Source: Strongylocentrotus droebachiensis (Eukaryota > Echinodermata > Echinoidea > Camarodonta > Strongylocentrotidae). From it: a stretch of 64,000 nt of DNA. Positions 40,301-49,200 of the stretch are shown in pieces. Below the pieces are notes generated by a model. That model saw nothing but the letters and a program-made list of their open reading frames with translations, was not told the DNA's origin and ran no database searches. The stretch lies in assembly GCA_035222895.1 (NCBI GenBank), contig JAVYIG010007197.1, positions 1 to 64,000 of the forward strand, in the 5' to 3' direction. The translations under genes were made by a program, and so were the position numbers. Numbering within the stretch: the first letter of the stretch is position 1; the number at the start of each line of letters is the position of its first letter.

Positions 40301-41849
40301 AACATTTGGCGCTAGTGTAGTTCCGTATCCATTTTTTTTAGCAGTTTAATATCCATTCTTAGCAAATGAATTTTAGCCCAATTTTTTACTGAATTTTCCA
40401 CCTGAATTTGGATCACATCCATCATCGGGAAACCTTCGTTTAGGGCTTCGATGTCGACGTCGTCGCGCAGTACCGTCTCTACGCTGTAGTCCTGCACCTC
40501 AAACTGAAGCTATAAATACAAAATTATGCAGACTTCTCGTTCAGGTGGAAAATGCAATATATGATTATGATTAAAATTAGTAAAAAATTGGGCTAAAATT
40601 CATTTGCTAAGAATGAACATTAAAGTGCTAAAAAAAATGGATACGGAACTACACTAGCGCCCAACATTTTTCCGAAAAATACTCCAAAAATAACAAGAAA
40701 ATTGACACGAAACAGGTAATAAACATAACGACTTTTAACTCGTGATATTTATTTGGACATTTAATGAATATTAACTTCATTTTGAGTATGTTTTAGTAGG
40801 GTATCTCCATGCCGGAGTTACGGGTCAAATTTTGGATAGGCTTCTGAACAAGCGCCAGAAAATCACCATTGTTGACTAGACTAGGCCTAGGTATGTTACA
40901 ATGTGTGTGCTTTCGCCATGAAGGTTTCTGCCATGGGGCTGTTATGCACTATTGGAGACCAATTTGGATAGCCTACGTAAATGTGATCTTTTGATGGGCT
41001 GATTAGATTTTTGTTTCATGATTTCTATTGGATGAGAAGAATGACATTGTTATCTTTCATTTCATACTAAACTTTTTATGATTTATGTTTTTGGCGGTTT
41101 GTTTTGCTGCACTGTTTCACAGGAGCCGTGTTTAGTGCCATTCTGTACCCTGATCCTACCTACAGGATTTGAAAAAAAGTATCTAGACCGATTGGTTAAC
41201 ATGTGAATTTGCTTTTGGTGAAATTTCAGCAAAATCTAACGATTAGAAATATGTTTTTTTGGATGAGGAATGTGAAAATGTCATGCAAAAATGACGGCCC
41301 GATTAGCGTTTTTTGTGTATTTACATACATTTTGGGGTAATTTTATGTCATGAAATAGAATCTTTCGGTCACATTTGAGATCACAACTTTTGGTTTAAAA
41401 ACAAAGGAAAACAAAGCAAGGGTCTAGACCTAGATCTAGATCTAGATCTAGTCTAAATACATGATTTCCGGGCGTTTAAAATTGGCATAACTTTCTTATT
41501 ACTGGGGCTATTATGATGAATGAGGCATCAAATAAAAGGTCTTATCAAGCTCTGTCGAATGGCATAAAGCAGGAGCTTGAATTCTGAGATTTAATTTTTT
41601 TGTAACATCCCTACTAGGCCTAGTCCATCTTACTAACGCAGTTACAAGCTAGTGGGACTAGATTGGACATTATATTGGGTAAATCAACTCACCTTCTTCG
41701 ACGAAACAGGGAAGATTGTGTGCACTGATCAACCGTCCAACAAATTCTTCTGCTGAGATATTTAGAGGTATAGTAATTGGAACAGCTAACTTTGTCAAAT
41801 ATTCCTTGGTTTTGAAGGAATACGTAAATTCTTTCGGAACGGAATCCAT
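25214..41849 (-). CDS. FERRY3: C12orf4 / FERRY complex subunit 3 homologue, complete, 13 exons
   Basis: Exons in transcript order: 41849-41693, 39486-39338, 38726-38545, 36212-36113, 35782-35661, 34002-33905, 33505-33421, 32661-32540, 31646-31515, 28530-28447, 27033-26831, 26189-26064, 25321-25214. All introns are GT..AG and the phases agree. The 1668 nt give 555 residues. Signatures recalled from the human protein appear in order: [65 protein letters not shown] and [10 protein letters not shown]. The start is the ATG at 41849 ([13 protein letters not shown]). Known role: subunit of the FERRY complex, a Rab5 effector linking mRNAs to early endosomes, and a gene tied to intellectual disability in humans. 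No catalytic motif is known in the family. The gene carries several partial exon duplicates. Confidence 0.94.
25756..25953. repeat. duplicate of FERRY3 exon 11 end plus intron
   Basis: 25788-25953 is essentially identical to 26690-26855, covering the last ~25 coding nt of exon 11, its donor and ~140 nt of intron. Both the start (25756) and the sequence after it (25963) carry 'gacagctagtcacatccccc'. The duplicate therefore sits between two copies of a poly-C-tailed 30-mer. Confidence 0.88.
26064..26189 (-). CDS. FERRY3: FERRY3 exon 12
   Basis: Acceptor tttaaatacag, donor gtaatt, phase 0 to 0. Encodes [20 protein letters not shown] and [18 protein letters not shown]. Confidence 0.94.
26831..27033 (-). 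CDS. FERRY3: FERRY3 exon 11
   Basis: Acceptor catcacacag, donor gtgggt, phase 1 to 0. Encodes [20 protein letters not shown] and [20 protein letters not shown]. Its last 25 coding nt plus the downstream intron are copied at 25788-25953. Confidence 0.92.
27974..28440. repeat. (ATTC)n / ATTCATCC minisatellite
   Basis: 470 bp of imperfect TTCA units. On the gene strand it begins within about 10 nt of the exon 10 donor. The His/Ser/Ile-rich open frames are artefacts. Confidence 0.93.
28447..28530 (-). CDS. FERRY3: FERRY3 exon 10 (Ser-rich, variable)
   Basis: Acceptor tattttacag, donor gtgaga, phase 1 to 1. Encodes [15 protein letters not shown] and ELTTNLRT. It lies where the human protein has a variable Ser/Asn-rich loop. 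A long (ATTC)n repeat starts right after the donor. Confidence 0.8.
28918..30886. mobile_element. large foldback element with ~825-bp inverted arms
   Basis: Arms about 29054-29880 and 30060-30886 are near-perfect inverted copies. The centre (29863-30063) is itself a hairpin unit bounded by 'agtattaatgactgctt', and another copy of that unit stands at the left edge (28918-29053). The unit contains 'ccgaggcgtgccgagggc'. Short frames repeat on opposite strands because of the palindrome. No transposase was seen. It lies in the FERRY3 intron between exons 9 and 10. Confidence 0.85.
31515..31646 (-). CDS. FERRY3: FERRY3 exon 9
   Basis: Acceptor gttgattgtag, donor gtaaat, phase 1 to 1. Encodes [20 protein letters not shown] and a basic RRKDKKK tract. 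Confidence 0.93.
32180..32465. mobile_element. Harbinger-like MITE, copy 2
   Basis: Ends gggggtatttcacaaagact and, inverted, agtctttgtgaaacaccccc, with inner paired arms 'ctatggcaggccatt' and 'aatggcctgccatag'. Flanks AAG and CAG differ at one base of the 3-bp duplication. Its right end is about 75 nt from FERRY3 exon 8. Confidence 0.72.
32540..32661 (-). CDS. FERRY3: FERRY3 exon 8
   Basis: Acceptor tgctttaacag, donor gtacga, phase 2 to 1. Encodes [20 protein letters not shown] and [12 protein letters not shown], the best conserved block of the family. Confidence 0.94.
33188..33378. mobile_element. MITE with TIR aaagcccc...gcac, copy 2
   Basis: Same family as 8707-8902 in reverse orientation, ends aaagccccactgcactac and ctagtgcagacgggcttt. 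In a FERRY3 intron. Confidence 0.75.
33421..33505 (-). CDS. FERRY3: FERRY3 exon 7
   Basis: Acceptor ttgttttcag, donor gtaaga, phase 1 to 2. Encodes [20 protein letters not shown], close to the human [12 protein letters not shown] block. Confidence 0.92.
33905..34002 (-). CDS. FERRY3: FERRY3 exon 6
   Basis: Acceptor gttctctgtacag, donor gtaaaa, phase 2 to 1. Variable acidic part and then [10 protein letters not shown]. Confidence 0.88.
34461..34996. mobile_element. possible inverted-repeat element with TAC(C/T)GTATT ends
   Basis: Left taccgtattggccgca and right tgccgtcaaatacagta are approximate inverted repeats. 'ggccgcaccc' recurs inside. A-rich runs at 34501-34540. No coding frame. Confidence 0.4.
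35088..35628. mobile_element. foldback-type repeat, copy B
   Basis: Copy of 7078-7652. The central hairpin reads ctgtgtagatag / ctatctacacag where copy A has ctttgtagatag / ctatctacaaag. It ends 32 nt from FERRY3 exon 5. Confidence 0.75.
35661..35782 (-). CDS. FERRY3: FERRY3 exon 5
   Basis: Acceptor cgtttatag, donor gtaaga, phase 0 to 2. Encodes [20 protein letters not shown] and [12 protein letters not shown], a likely helical segment. Confidence 0.9.
36113..36212 (-). CDS. FERRY3: FERRY3 exon 4
   Basis: Acceptor atcttattgcag, donor gtaagt, phase 2 to 0. Encodes [20 protein letters not shown] and ending AAIHFENTQ. Confidence 0.9.
36279..36600 (+). mobile_element. tRNA-His-headed SINE with alternative 3' body
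   Basis: Head 'tgtcgtggtctagtggatat', anticodon-like ctgtgga, B box ggtccgccgttcaagtcccg. The body continues through 'tcaagacattgatc' and 'tgtgtgcaggtaagcctgaa' to aaagcgctttgag and a tta-rich tail. The 3' half matches 18425-18580 rather than the SINEs at 1543 and 20826. Confidence 0.78.
36982..38210. mobile_element. 1.2-kb non-autonomous DNA element with ~40-bp TIRs
   Basis: Left end contains ggtcactctgtggcctgg and right end ccaggccacagagtgacg, with 'acctgaggagggggg'-type sequence also paired. The interior repeats 'gtgaagcctcacctatg' several times (37940-38060). No transposase frame. No exact target duplication was found. Lies in the intron between FERRY3 exons 3 and 4. Confidence 0.75.
38545..38726 (-). 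CDS. FERRY3: FERRY3 exon 3
   Basis: Acceptor tattcttatag, donor gtatgt, phase 0 to 2. Encodes [20 protein letters not shown] and then [20 protein letters not shown], a strongly conserved block. A decayed partial copy lies at 38768-38884. Confidence 0.93.
38768..38884 (-). pseudogene. decayed partial duplicate of FERRY3 exon 3
   Basis: The minus strand reads [20 protein letters not shown] and then [13 protein letters not shown], after an intact-looking acceptor (gttttatag) in the same phase as exon 3. A 6-nt insertion adds two residues, the 3' part is missing and a TAG follows with no donor, so it cannot replace exon 3 in this form. Confidence 0.85.
39338..39486 (-). CDS. FERRY3: FERRY3 exon 2
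   Basis: Acceptor ttataatttcag, donor gtatgt, phase 1 to 0. Encodes [17 protein letters not shown] and [10 protein letters not shown], corresponding to the acidic/amphipathic stretch before the LIHSPA motif. Its 3' splice site is duplicated upstream. Confidence 0.85.
39479..39708. repeat. 115-bp tandem duplication spanning the exon 2 acceptor
   Basis: Units 39479-39593 and 39594-39708 are almost identical. The first includes the 3' splice site of FERRY3 exon 2 and its first ~8 nt; the second is therefore a decoy acceptor 115 nt upstream in the transcript. Confidence 0.85.
40308..40661. mobile_element. 354-bp MITE-like foldback carrying an exon-like core
   Basis: Terminal inverted repeats start ggcgctagtgtagttccg on both ends and extend about 100 bp with small indels. 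The flanks are a perfect 8-bp duplication, caacattt (40300-40307 and 40662-40669). The minus strand of the core (40503-40402) is an open 102-nt segment after 'tatttatagcttcag' and before 'gtggaa'. It encodes [20 protein letters not shown] and then [15 protein letters not shown] do not recognise this peptide. Confidence 0.85.
41693..41849 (-). CDS. FERRY3: FERRY3 exon 1 with start codon
   Basis: ATG at 41849-41847 opens [18 protein letters not shown] and leads to [14 protein letters not shown]. Donor gtgagt, phase 1. The in-frame codon upstream at 41873 is GTG, so the ATG is taken. Confidence 0.9.
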
Positions 41850-42545
41850 TTTCAGTCGATTTTGTTTTCTCACCGATATGATATCGATATAAAAGGAATC
41901 GCGATACCGGTGGGTGTGTCCTTCATGTTTTAGTTTGTTTTTGTTTTTGTTTCTTTTCCCGCTTGTTCGTTTGTTGGTGTTAGATGCTAAAGGTGTTTAT
42001 TTTCTTATATATATTCAATATTTTAATTTGAAGTAATATCTTAAAATACACTGAACTATAATGATGTTGAATTTGTTCATATGACTTGTATGTAATGTAG
42101 GCCTAGACTACCTTCAATTACATTATGTAATTATCAATGTTTGTTGAATGTTTATCCAGGGAGGTGTTGGTTTATCAAATATTTATTTGTAACACCTGTG
42201 AATGATGGAAATAAAAAATAAAAAATAAATTAAACAAAAAAGGTCCCGGGTGACTGAGCAATACGAAAATAAATTGGTCAGTCATCCGGCTAACTGCGGT
42301 AAAGATATTGTATACACTGATTTATTGTACCACTTGGAAGCCTTATGTAGATAATAATACATAATAATGTGCGTCTTTGTATACATTTTAAAACAAAGTG
42401 ATTCTTTAGATGTTATCAATTTGGCTAATTTATGCAAATTTACGTTAAATGTTTTTTTCTGAAGTTAAATACTGTATGTTCGAGTACTTAGTTTAGGGCC
42501 TGACCACTCTTTGCCAGTGAGTTATGTGACCTCTGTCCTGAAAGG
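41850..42545. other. 5' flank of FERRY3 and intergenic DNA
   Basis: No gene seen. The promoter of the minus-strand FERRY3 gene should lie here, but I see no clear TATA or initiator that I would commit to. Confidence 0.4.
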
Positions 42546-42549
42546 TTGT

Positions 42550-42985
42550 TCAAGATACATATGATGATAAGAAAAAAAGATGAGACAAGGGAGAGGGAGG
42601 TGAAGAAACTTACTTATGAACGTGTGACTAAGAATATAGGGAAGAGACGAAATATCGCTTCCGTGCCAAAATTTGTATATATATTTGTTATATACATTTA
42701 ATTCCAATGATTAAGAAGGTGAATTGAATTTATATAATACAAAAACATAATAAACCCGGTTACAAAAAATATTTGGTCAAACCTTTAGAAAATGGCATAG
42801 AACTGTATTAATATTGTTTTAGTTTTTTAATCAAAATTTAATTTTTTTTTCTTGTGTTATGATTAAAAGATTATCAATAGGCCTACCATTTAAAAAAAAA
42901 AATGTTTCTTATCAATTTTGTGTAAAATCGAAGAAATATTAAGGCTCTGTAATCGATTCCTAATATGTAACCGATAGAGATGTAC
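42550..42985 (+). repeat. ~430-bp direct repeat, left copy
   Basis: Matches 51938-52352 with small indels, including 'acataataaacccggttaca' and 'gtaatcgattcctaatatgt'. The copies are in the same orientation 9.4 kb apart and bracket the L1-type element and the split RT fragment. Confidence 0.85.
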
Positions 42986-43029
42986 AAAGGCCCGTTTTTT
43001 TTGTTTATTACGGAGATAGGGAGCTGATA

Positions 43030-43371
43030 ATGAGCAACGCTAAATATCTAAAAGGCTCAAAGATGTATATATCAGAAGACCTACCAATCCGAATCAGGCA
43101 GAAAAGGAAAGCTCAGATGGAAGTTCTGAAAGTGGCAAGAGGAGCCGGAAAACTGGCTTACTTCTCCAGAAACGAGCCTTCGAAGCTCTTCGTAGATAGG
43201 GTCTATTTACCCATTGATAAGCAGGCCGAGTTCTTGGAAAAATGCAGAGGACCAAATCCCGGGCAGACCCCCAGGCCGACTTCCAGACCGTTTCCCGGAC
43301 AGCGTGACCAGCAGCCGCAACCTCAGCCAGAGCATCAAGAAAGGCCAATCCAGCTACTTCCAGTTGCGTAA
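43030..43371 (+). CDS. LINE ORF1-like C-terminal fragment (113 aa)
   Basis: ATG at 43030 after two in-frame stops. Encodes LKGSKMYISEDLPIRIRQKR and then KVARGAGKLAYFSRNEPSKL. This is the 'ISEDL ... R-x-x-R-K' type segment seen at the end of ORF1 proteins of invertebrate LINEs, followed by a Pro/Gln-rich tail. It lacks the longer N-terminal part expected, so it is probably a truncated remnant. Which of the nearby ORF2 remnants it belongs to is unclear. Confidence 0.5.
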   Translation: MSNAKYLKGSKMYISEDLPIRIRQKRKAQMEVLKVARGAGKLAYFSRNEPSKLFVDRVYLPIDKQAEFLEKCRGPNPGQTPRPTSRPFPGQRDQQPQPQPEHQERPIQLLPVA

Positions 43372-44510
43372 TAAATTAGGTAAGAAGCCATGAAATAAGA
43401 GATAGAACCAATAACAATATCTTTGAAAAAGGAAAACATGATAGAAATGAAAGAAAGCTGAAAAGAAATATTATCACAGGCGTACAAGCAAGAGATGAAT
43501 GATGTTTATCAGAAGAAAATAAAAGCTACAAGAAAGATGCAGATGAAGAAATTATAGAAAAGAGAAGCAGACTATATAAAGAAAAAGGAAAACTACAGGA
43601 AAGATAACATTGAAGTAACTAGACAAGAGAGGAGCAAACTACATATAACTGTCCTGTCTTGAACTGTCTACTATATGCTAACTTGTTTTCTTTTAAAGAG
43701 TATGAAAATAGGATTTGATAAACAGCTTTTGTTTATTTCATAGGTGTTACAGTTTTGGTTGAATTTATTTAGGAACCAATATTGTATTTGAGGCTATATT
43801 TAAGGCAGGCACCTGCTAGAAAATGGTAAGCTTGTCTTATATAATGTGAATTTCAGTTGGCAAGAATGGCATCTGAATAGAGTAATGTCAGGTTGACTTA
43901 GGCTTAAAAGAAAGAAAGAAAGAAAAATGAGTCTTAAACAGGATTTGATATTAGAAAATTTGAGGTATATTTCACTACTTCCCTGTTTTGTTGCACTTAG
44001 TTAGAAACCCTAACTGCATTTGTTTTCAGATAAGGTAGATACTTGCTTGATAGCATGTTGTGATGTGCTATTATAATATGTAATTCTTTTTTCTTTCTTT
44101 TTTCAAAATCGAGTGACTGTTCTGACTGAAGTAAGGGTATTTTGGTTTTTATTCCACGTCCCTGTGTAGCAGACGAAAACAGAGTAAAAACAAAATAATG
44201 ATTGATATAATTTCTTTTTTAATCAATTTGAGTTCATATCAATCAGTGAGTTCATATTAGGTCAAGCTTTTAGACCAAATGCATATTTTTTTTCTTTCTT
44301 GTCTGCCCCTAGGGGAACAGAGATGCAAGATGTACAATTATAAAAACAAAAGAGATTGAAAAGAAAAGAAGACCAATGATATACATAAAACGTATCTCAC
44401 TATAGTATGTTGGCAAATTTATCATGCCAGTTTCATATCAGTATAGAGTTACTCTCTATTTTTCAAAGTGATACAGATAATTGAGGTTTATCTCACAGCG
44501 TGCCCAGTTT
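43372..44510. other. AT-rich stretch between LINE pieces
   Basis: A-rich 'agaaa' sequences then mixed AT-rich DNA. No frame with recognisable similarity. Confidence 0.4.
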
Positions 44511-44511
44511 T

Positions 44512-45378
44512 GGAAATGCTTCTGTGCACCTAATATCATTGTTCTCTCATTGGAAAATCTATTTGACAGTTCTAGAGGAGAGGGGAGAGGAAGGGAAGAA
44601 AAAAAAAAAACCTTCTTTATATGCATGCAAATTCCAAGAGTCTGTAGTTTCTATTGTGAGACTGTTGATTGGGTGAAATGCATCACTCTTTAATAAGAAA
44701 AGAAAAGATGTAGCTTCGGAGAGTATTGGAATGTAAATGGATAACTCTTATTCTTAGTCAAATAATTGCTTGCTTTTTTTTTCAGGGCTGTTGCCAAGTC
44801 AAATTTCCTTATGGTTGAGAAGTATTTAAGCTTAGAACTACATGCGTCTCAAGAATGTTATCTTTTTGTTTATCTGTGAAATTTAATATTCTTAGAACAC
44901 GTCCATCAATTGGTGAAATTGAAATTCCAGTTGCTTCAAAAGCCTGAAAGGAATAGATTGTCAAGCATTTCTTTTCTGTGTGACTAAGAAAGATGAAAAT
45001 AAACAGAGTGAAAAGGGCGCATAGTAGAAGGTTATGTGGATAATTCTTATCCTAAATCCAAATTTAAATACATTGGTTGTTCCCAGGTGTACTTATCTAT
45101 TATGTCAGGAGAAGCAATACACTTATTAGCATACTGGAAATGCTTTTGTTCTCTCAATGGAAAATCTATTTGACAGTTCTAGAGGAGAGGGGAAGAAGAA
45201 GAAAAAGAAAAAAAAAAAACCTTTTTTATATGCATGCAAATTCCAAGGGTCTGTAGTTTATATTGTGAGAATGTTGGTTAGGTGAAAGGTATCACTCTTT
45301 AATAAGAAAAGAAAAGAGGTAGTTTCGGAGAGTATTGGAATGTAAATGGACAAGTCTTATTCTTAGTCAAATTTAATT

Positions 45379-45410
<32 letters not shown>

Positions 45411-46257
45411 CTCAGGGCTGTTGCCAAGTCAAATGTCCTTATGTTTGAGAAGTATTTAAGCTTAGAACTACATGCGTCTCAAGAATGTTATCTTTTTGTT
45501 TATCTGTGAAATTTAATATTCTTAGAACACGTCCATCAATTGGTGAAATTGAAATTCCAGTTGCTTCAAAAGCCTCAAAGGAATAGATTGTCAAGCATTT
45601 CTTTTCTGTGTGAATAAGAAAGATGAAAATAAACAGAGTGAAAAGGGCGCATAGTAGAGGTTATGCGGATAATTCTTATCCTAAATCCAAATTTAAATAC
45701 ATTGGTTGTTCCCAGGTGTACTTATCTATTATGTCAGGAGAAGCAATACACTTATTAGCATACTGGAAATGCTTTTGTTCTCTCAATGGAAAATCTATTT
45801 GACAGTTCTAGAGGAGAGGGAAGAAGGAGAAGAAAAAGGAAAAAAAAACCTTTTTTATATGCATGCAAATTCCAAGGGTCTGTAGTTTCTATTGTGAGAC
45901 TGTTAGTTAGGTGAAATGTATCACTCTTTAATAAGAAAAGAAAAGAGGTAGTTTCGGAGAGTATTGGAATGTAAATGATAACTCTTATTCTTAGTCAAAT
46001 TTAATTGTTTTTTTTTTTTTTTTTTTCTCAGGGTTGTTGCCAAGTCAAATGTCCTTATGTTTGAGAAGTATTTAAGCTTAGAACTACATGCGTCTCAAGA
46101 ATGTTATTTTTTTGTTTATCTGTGAAATTTAATATTCTTAGAACACGTCCATCAATTGGTGAAATTGAAATTCCAGTTGCTTCAAAAGCCTCAAAGGAAT
46201 AGATTGTCAAGCATTTCTTTTCTGTGTGACTAAGAAAGATGAAAATAAACAGAGTGA
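44512..46257 (+). repeat. three ~625-bp tandem units in front of the L1-type ORF2
   Basis: Units start near 44512, 45137 and 45765, each with 'gaaaatctatttgacagttc', then a T run, 'tcagggctgttgccaagtca' and 'cacgtccatcaattggtgaa'. All three include 'atgaaaataaacagagtgaa'. In the third this is the start of the endonuclease ORF; in the first two the sequence diverges after cgcata. The units are almost identical, so the duplication looks recent. Confidence 0.85.
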
Positions 46258-49200
46258 AAAGGGAACGCATATTTTTCTGGTGTAAAGATAAAGGGGCGGA
46301 CATTGTTTTCCTACAAGAAACATTTAGTACTAGCGATTGTGAGGACAAGTGGAATTCAATGTGGGAGGGTTCCAGTTATTTTAGTCATGGTTCTAATCAC
46401 AGTAAAGGAGTTCTCGTTTTGATTGCGCCGAGGATAGATATTGAAATATTGCAAGTCTTAAAAGACAGTGAGGGTAGATATATTTTTATAGACTGTAAGT
46501 TTCAAGGTGTTAGGTTGATTTTAGGCAATGTGTATTTTCCAACAAGAAATTTTGAGAGTGATCAATTGCAATTTCTTCGAAAATTACGCAATAATCTGGC
46601 TAAGTTAAATAAAGATAACTACCCGGTTATAATAGGTGGTGATTTTAACATGATTAGGGACATTGAATTTGATTATAACGGGAAATCTTCAAACAGGATT
46701 TCAAAAAGATTTAATCGAGAATTTGAAAAATTCATGGAAGATTTACAGCTTTTGGATATTTGGAGATGTAGGCATTCTTTAAAAAGGCAATTCACTTAAT
46801 GCAAAACAATCCCTTTATGCAAAGTAGACTAGATTACTGGATAATATCGGAATGTCTAGAGGAAATGGTTATGAAGTGCGATATAATTCCATCTGTTGCC
46901 CCTGATCATCATTCAATATTTTTACGTTTATTTGACAAAACAGTCAATAAAACGAATGGAAGAAAAGGGTCATATTGGAAATTCAATAATAGTTTATGTG
47001 AAAATGCTGATTATGTTAGAGAGTTAAAAAAGAAAATTTGTCAATTAAAAAACGAACTACAAACTAAAATAAAAGACAAAAGGTTGTTATGGGATTTTTT
47101 TTAAAATGAAAATTCGGAGCTTTACACAAACATTTTCAAAAAAAATGGCTGATCAAAGAAGAACAATAAGAACAGATTTAGAAAAAGAAATACAATGTTT
47201 AGAACAACAATTGACGGAAAGCACTAATGCAGATATTTTAGAAAAATTGGAAAATACAAAAAAGAAATTAAAGGAAGTTTATAGCTATGTAAATGAAGGA
47301 ATTAGGATTCGATCACGAGCCTCGTGGTACGAAAGCGGAGAAAGGGATTCGCGTTATTTCAATCAATTAATGCAAAATAACAAAAGAAAGAGTACTATTA
47401 AAAAAATTAAAACCTCAGATGGTGCTATTTGCTGCGATGAAAAAAGGATAACTGAAGAAATCCGGAAGTTTTACAGCATGTTGTACAGTAAAGTAGAGTA
47501 CGAGTGCTCGGATAATTGTTATAATAGTTTCTTTCAAGGTTTACCGAAATTGACTGAAAAATCTCGAGAAAACTGTGAAGGATCTATAAGTAATAAAGAA
47601 TGCCTAGAAATCTTACAAGAATTAAAACAGAACAAATCACCTGGAAATGACGGTTTTTCTTCAGAATTTTATCGTACCTTTTGGCCGGATATTGGAGATT
47701 TAGTTAAAGATGCCTTGAATGAAGCATATAGATTAGGAGAATTAGCATCGTCTCAAAAACAAGCTGTAATTACGTTAATCGCTAAAGATGGGAAAGATCC
47801 CTTTTTACTGAAAAATTATAGACCCATTTCCCTTCTTAATGTCGATTATAAAATTTTAACAAAAATTTTGGCTAAGCGAATCAAGAAAGTATTAAATGAG
47901 ATCATTATGGGAGATCAGGTGGGCTACATGAAAGGGAGGAATATTGGTGAGGCCATTCGCATTATAGATGATATTATTTTTCATACATCCCGTTACAATT
48001 TATCTGGTTTTTTGTTAGCTATAGACTTCGAAAAAGCTTTTGACTCAATTTCACATCAATTTCTTCAAAAGGTTCTGTCGTCATTTGGTTTCGGTCCATC
48101 CTTTCAAAAGTGGGTTAAAGTTTTATATACGAACACTCTAAGTTGTGTATTAACTGAAGGAGGGTCCACTGGTTATTTCAAAGTAGAAAGGGGAGTAAGA
48201 CAGGGAGACCCTCTTTCTCCGTACCTCTTTATCTTGTGTATTGAAGTAATGGCACACAAATTACGAATAGATAATTTGGTGGACGGAATTAATTTTGGAG
48301 ATAAGGAAACTAAACTAGTAACTTATGCGGATGATATGACAATTTTTGTTCGCAATAAAAAATCAATTAATAGGTTAAAAGTATTATTTGCAGATTTCGA
48401 AAAAATTTCTGGACTGAAAATAAACAACGACAAGACTAAAATATTAAGGTTAGGTTTATGTCAACATTTAGATTGTGATTTTGCTTTTGGCGAAATAGTT
48501 GACTTTCTTAAGGTTTTAGGGATTTTCTTTTCCCTCGATGAACACAAGAAAGAAGATCTAAATTATAAAGAAATCTTAAGTAAAATAAAAACACTTTTAA
48601 ATTTTTGGAAGCAAAGAGATTTAACACTTATGGGTAAGATTCAACCATTGAAGGTGCACATTTATTCTAAAGTTCTTTATCGGGCGTCACTTACTCCTGT
48701 TCCAAAATGGGTTTATGATTCACTGGATGAATTAACTTTTGATTTCATATGGAAAGGAAAAACAGATAAAATCAATAGAAACACCATGTTCTTAGACTAT
48801 AAGCAAGGGTAAACTAAAATGTGACAGGCATTTTATCGATTTAGGTGTTGAAGTAAATGAAATTGAAAAGATCAAGCACTTTTATGCCTGTTTACCAGTT
48901 TGTTGGAAAAATAATTTTAGAAAGGGAGAAGACAAAAATAATTCTGGAACTGATTTCACTTTGGGGAAGAAAACAACTAATATAGCTGATCTAAAATCAA
49001 AACAAATTTATGTACAATTAATAAAGAAAGATGATTTTAAACCTTTGGTTTTTGAGAGAATTGGAAGGAACTATGGTTTTTCCTGTAAGGAAATAGAAAA
49101 CATATTTGTAAGACTAAGACAGTGTACACTTAACAGTCGATTAAGAGAGTTTCAGTTCAAACTTATACATAATATATTATATACAAACCATCACCTCTTC

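Noticed and set aside
40402..40503. Exon-like segment considered as FERRY3 exon 2
   Set aside because: Phase does not fit exon 1 (phase 1 needed, phase 0 found). Exons 1 and 2 join perfectly without it, and it lies inside a transposed element.
46055..46348. 97-residue minus-strand frame
   Set aside because: Shadow of the tandem unit and endonuclease ORF on the other strand; no similarity of its own.
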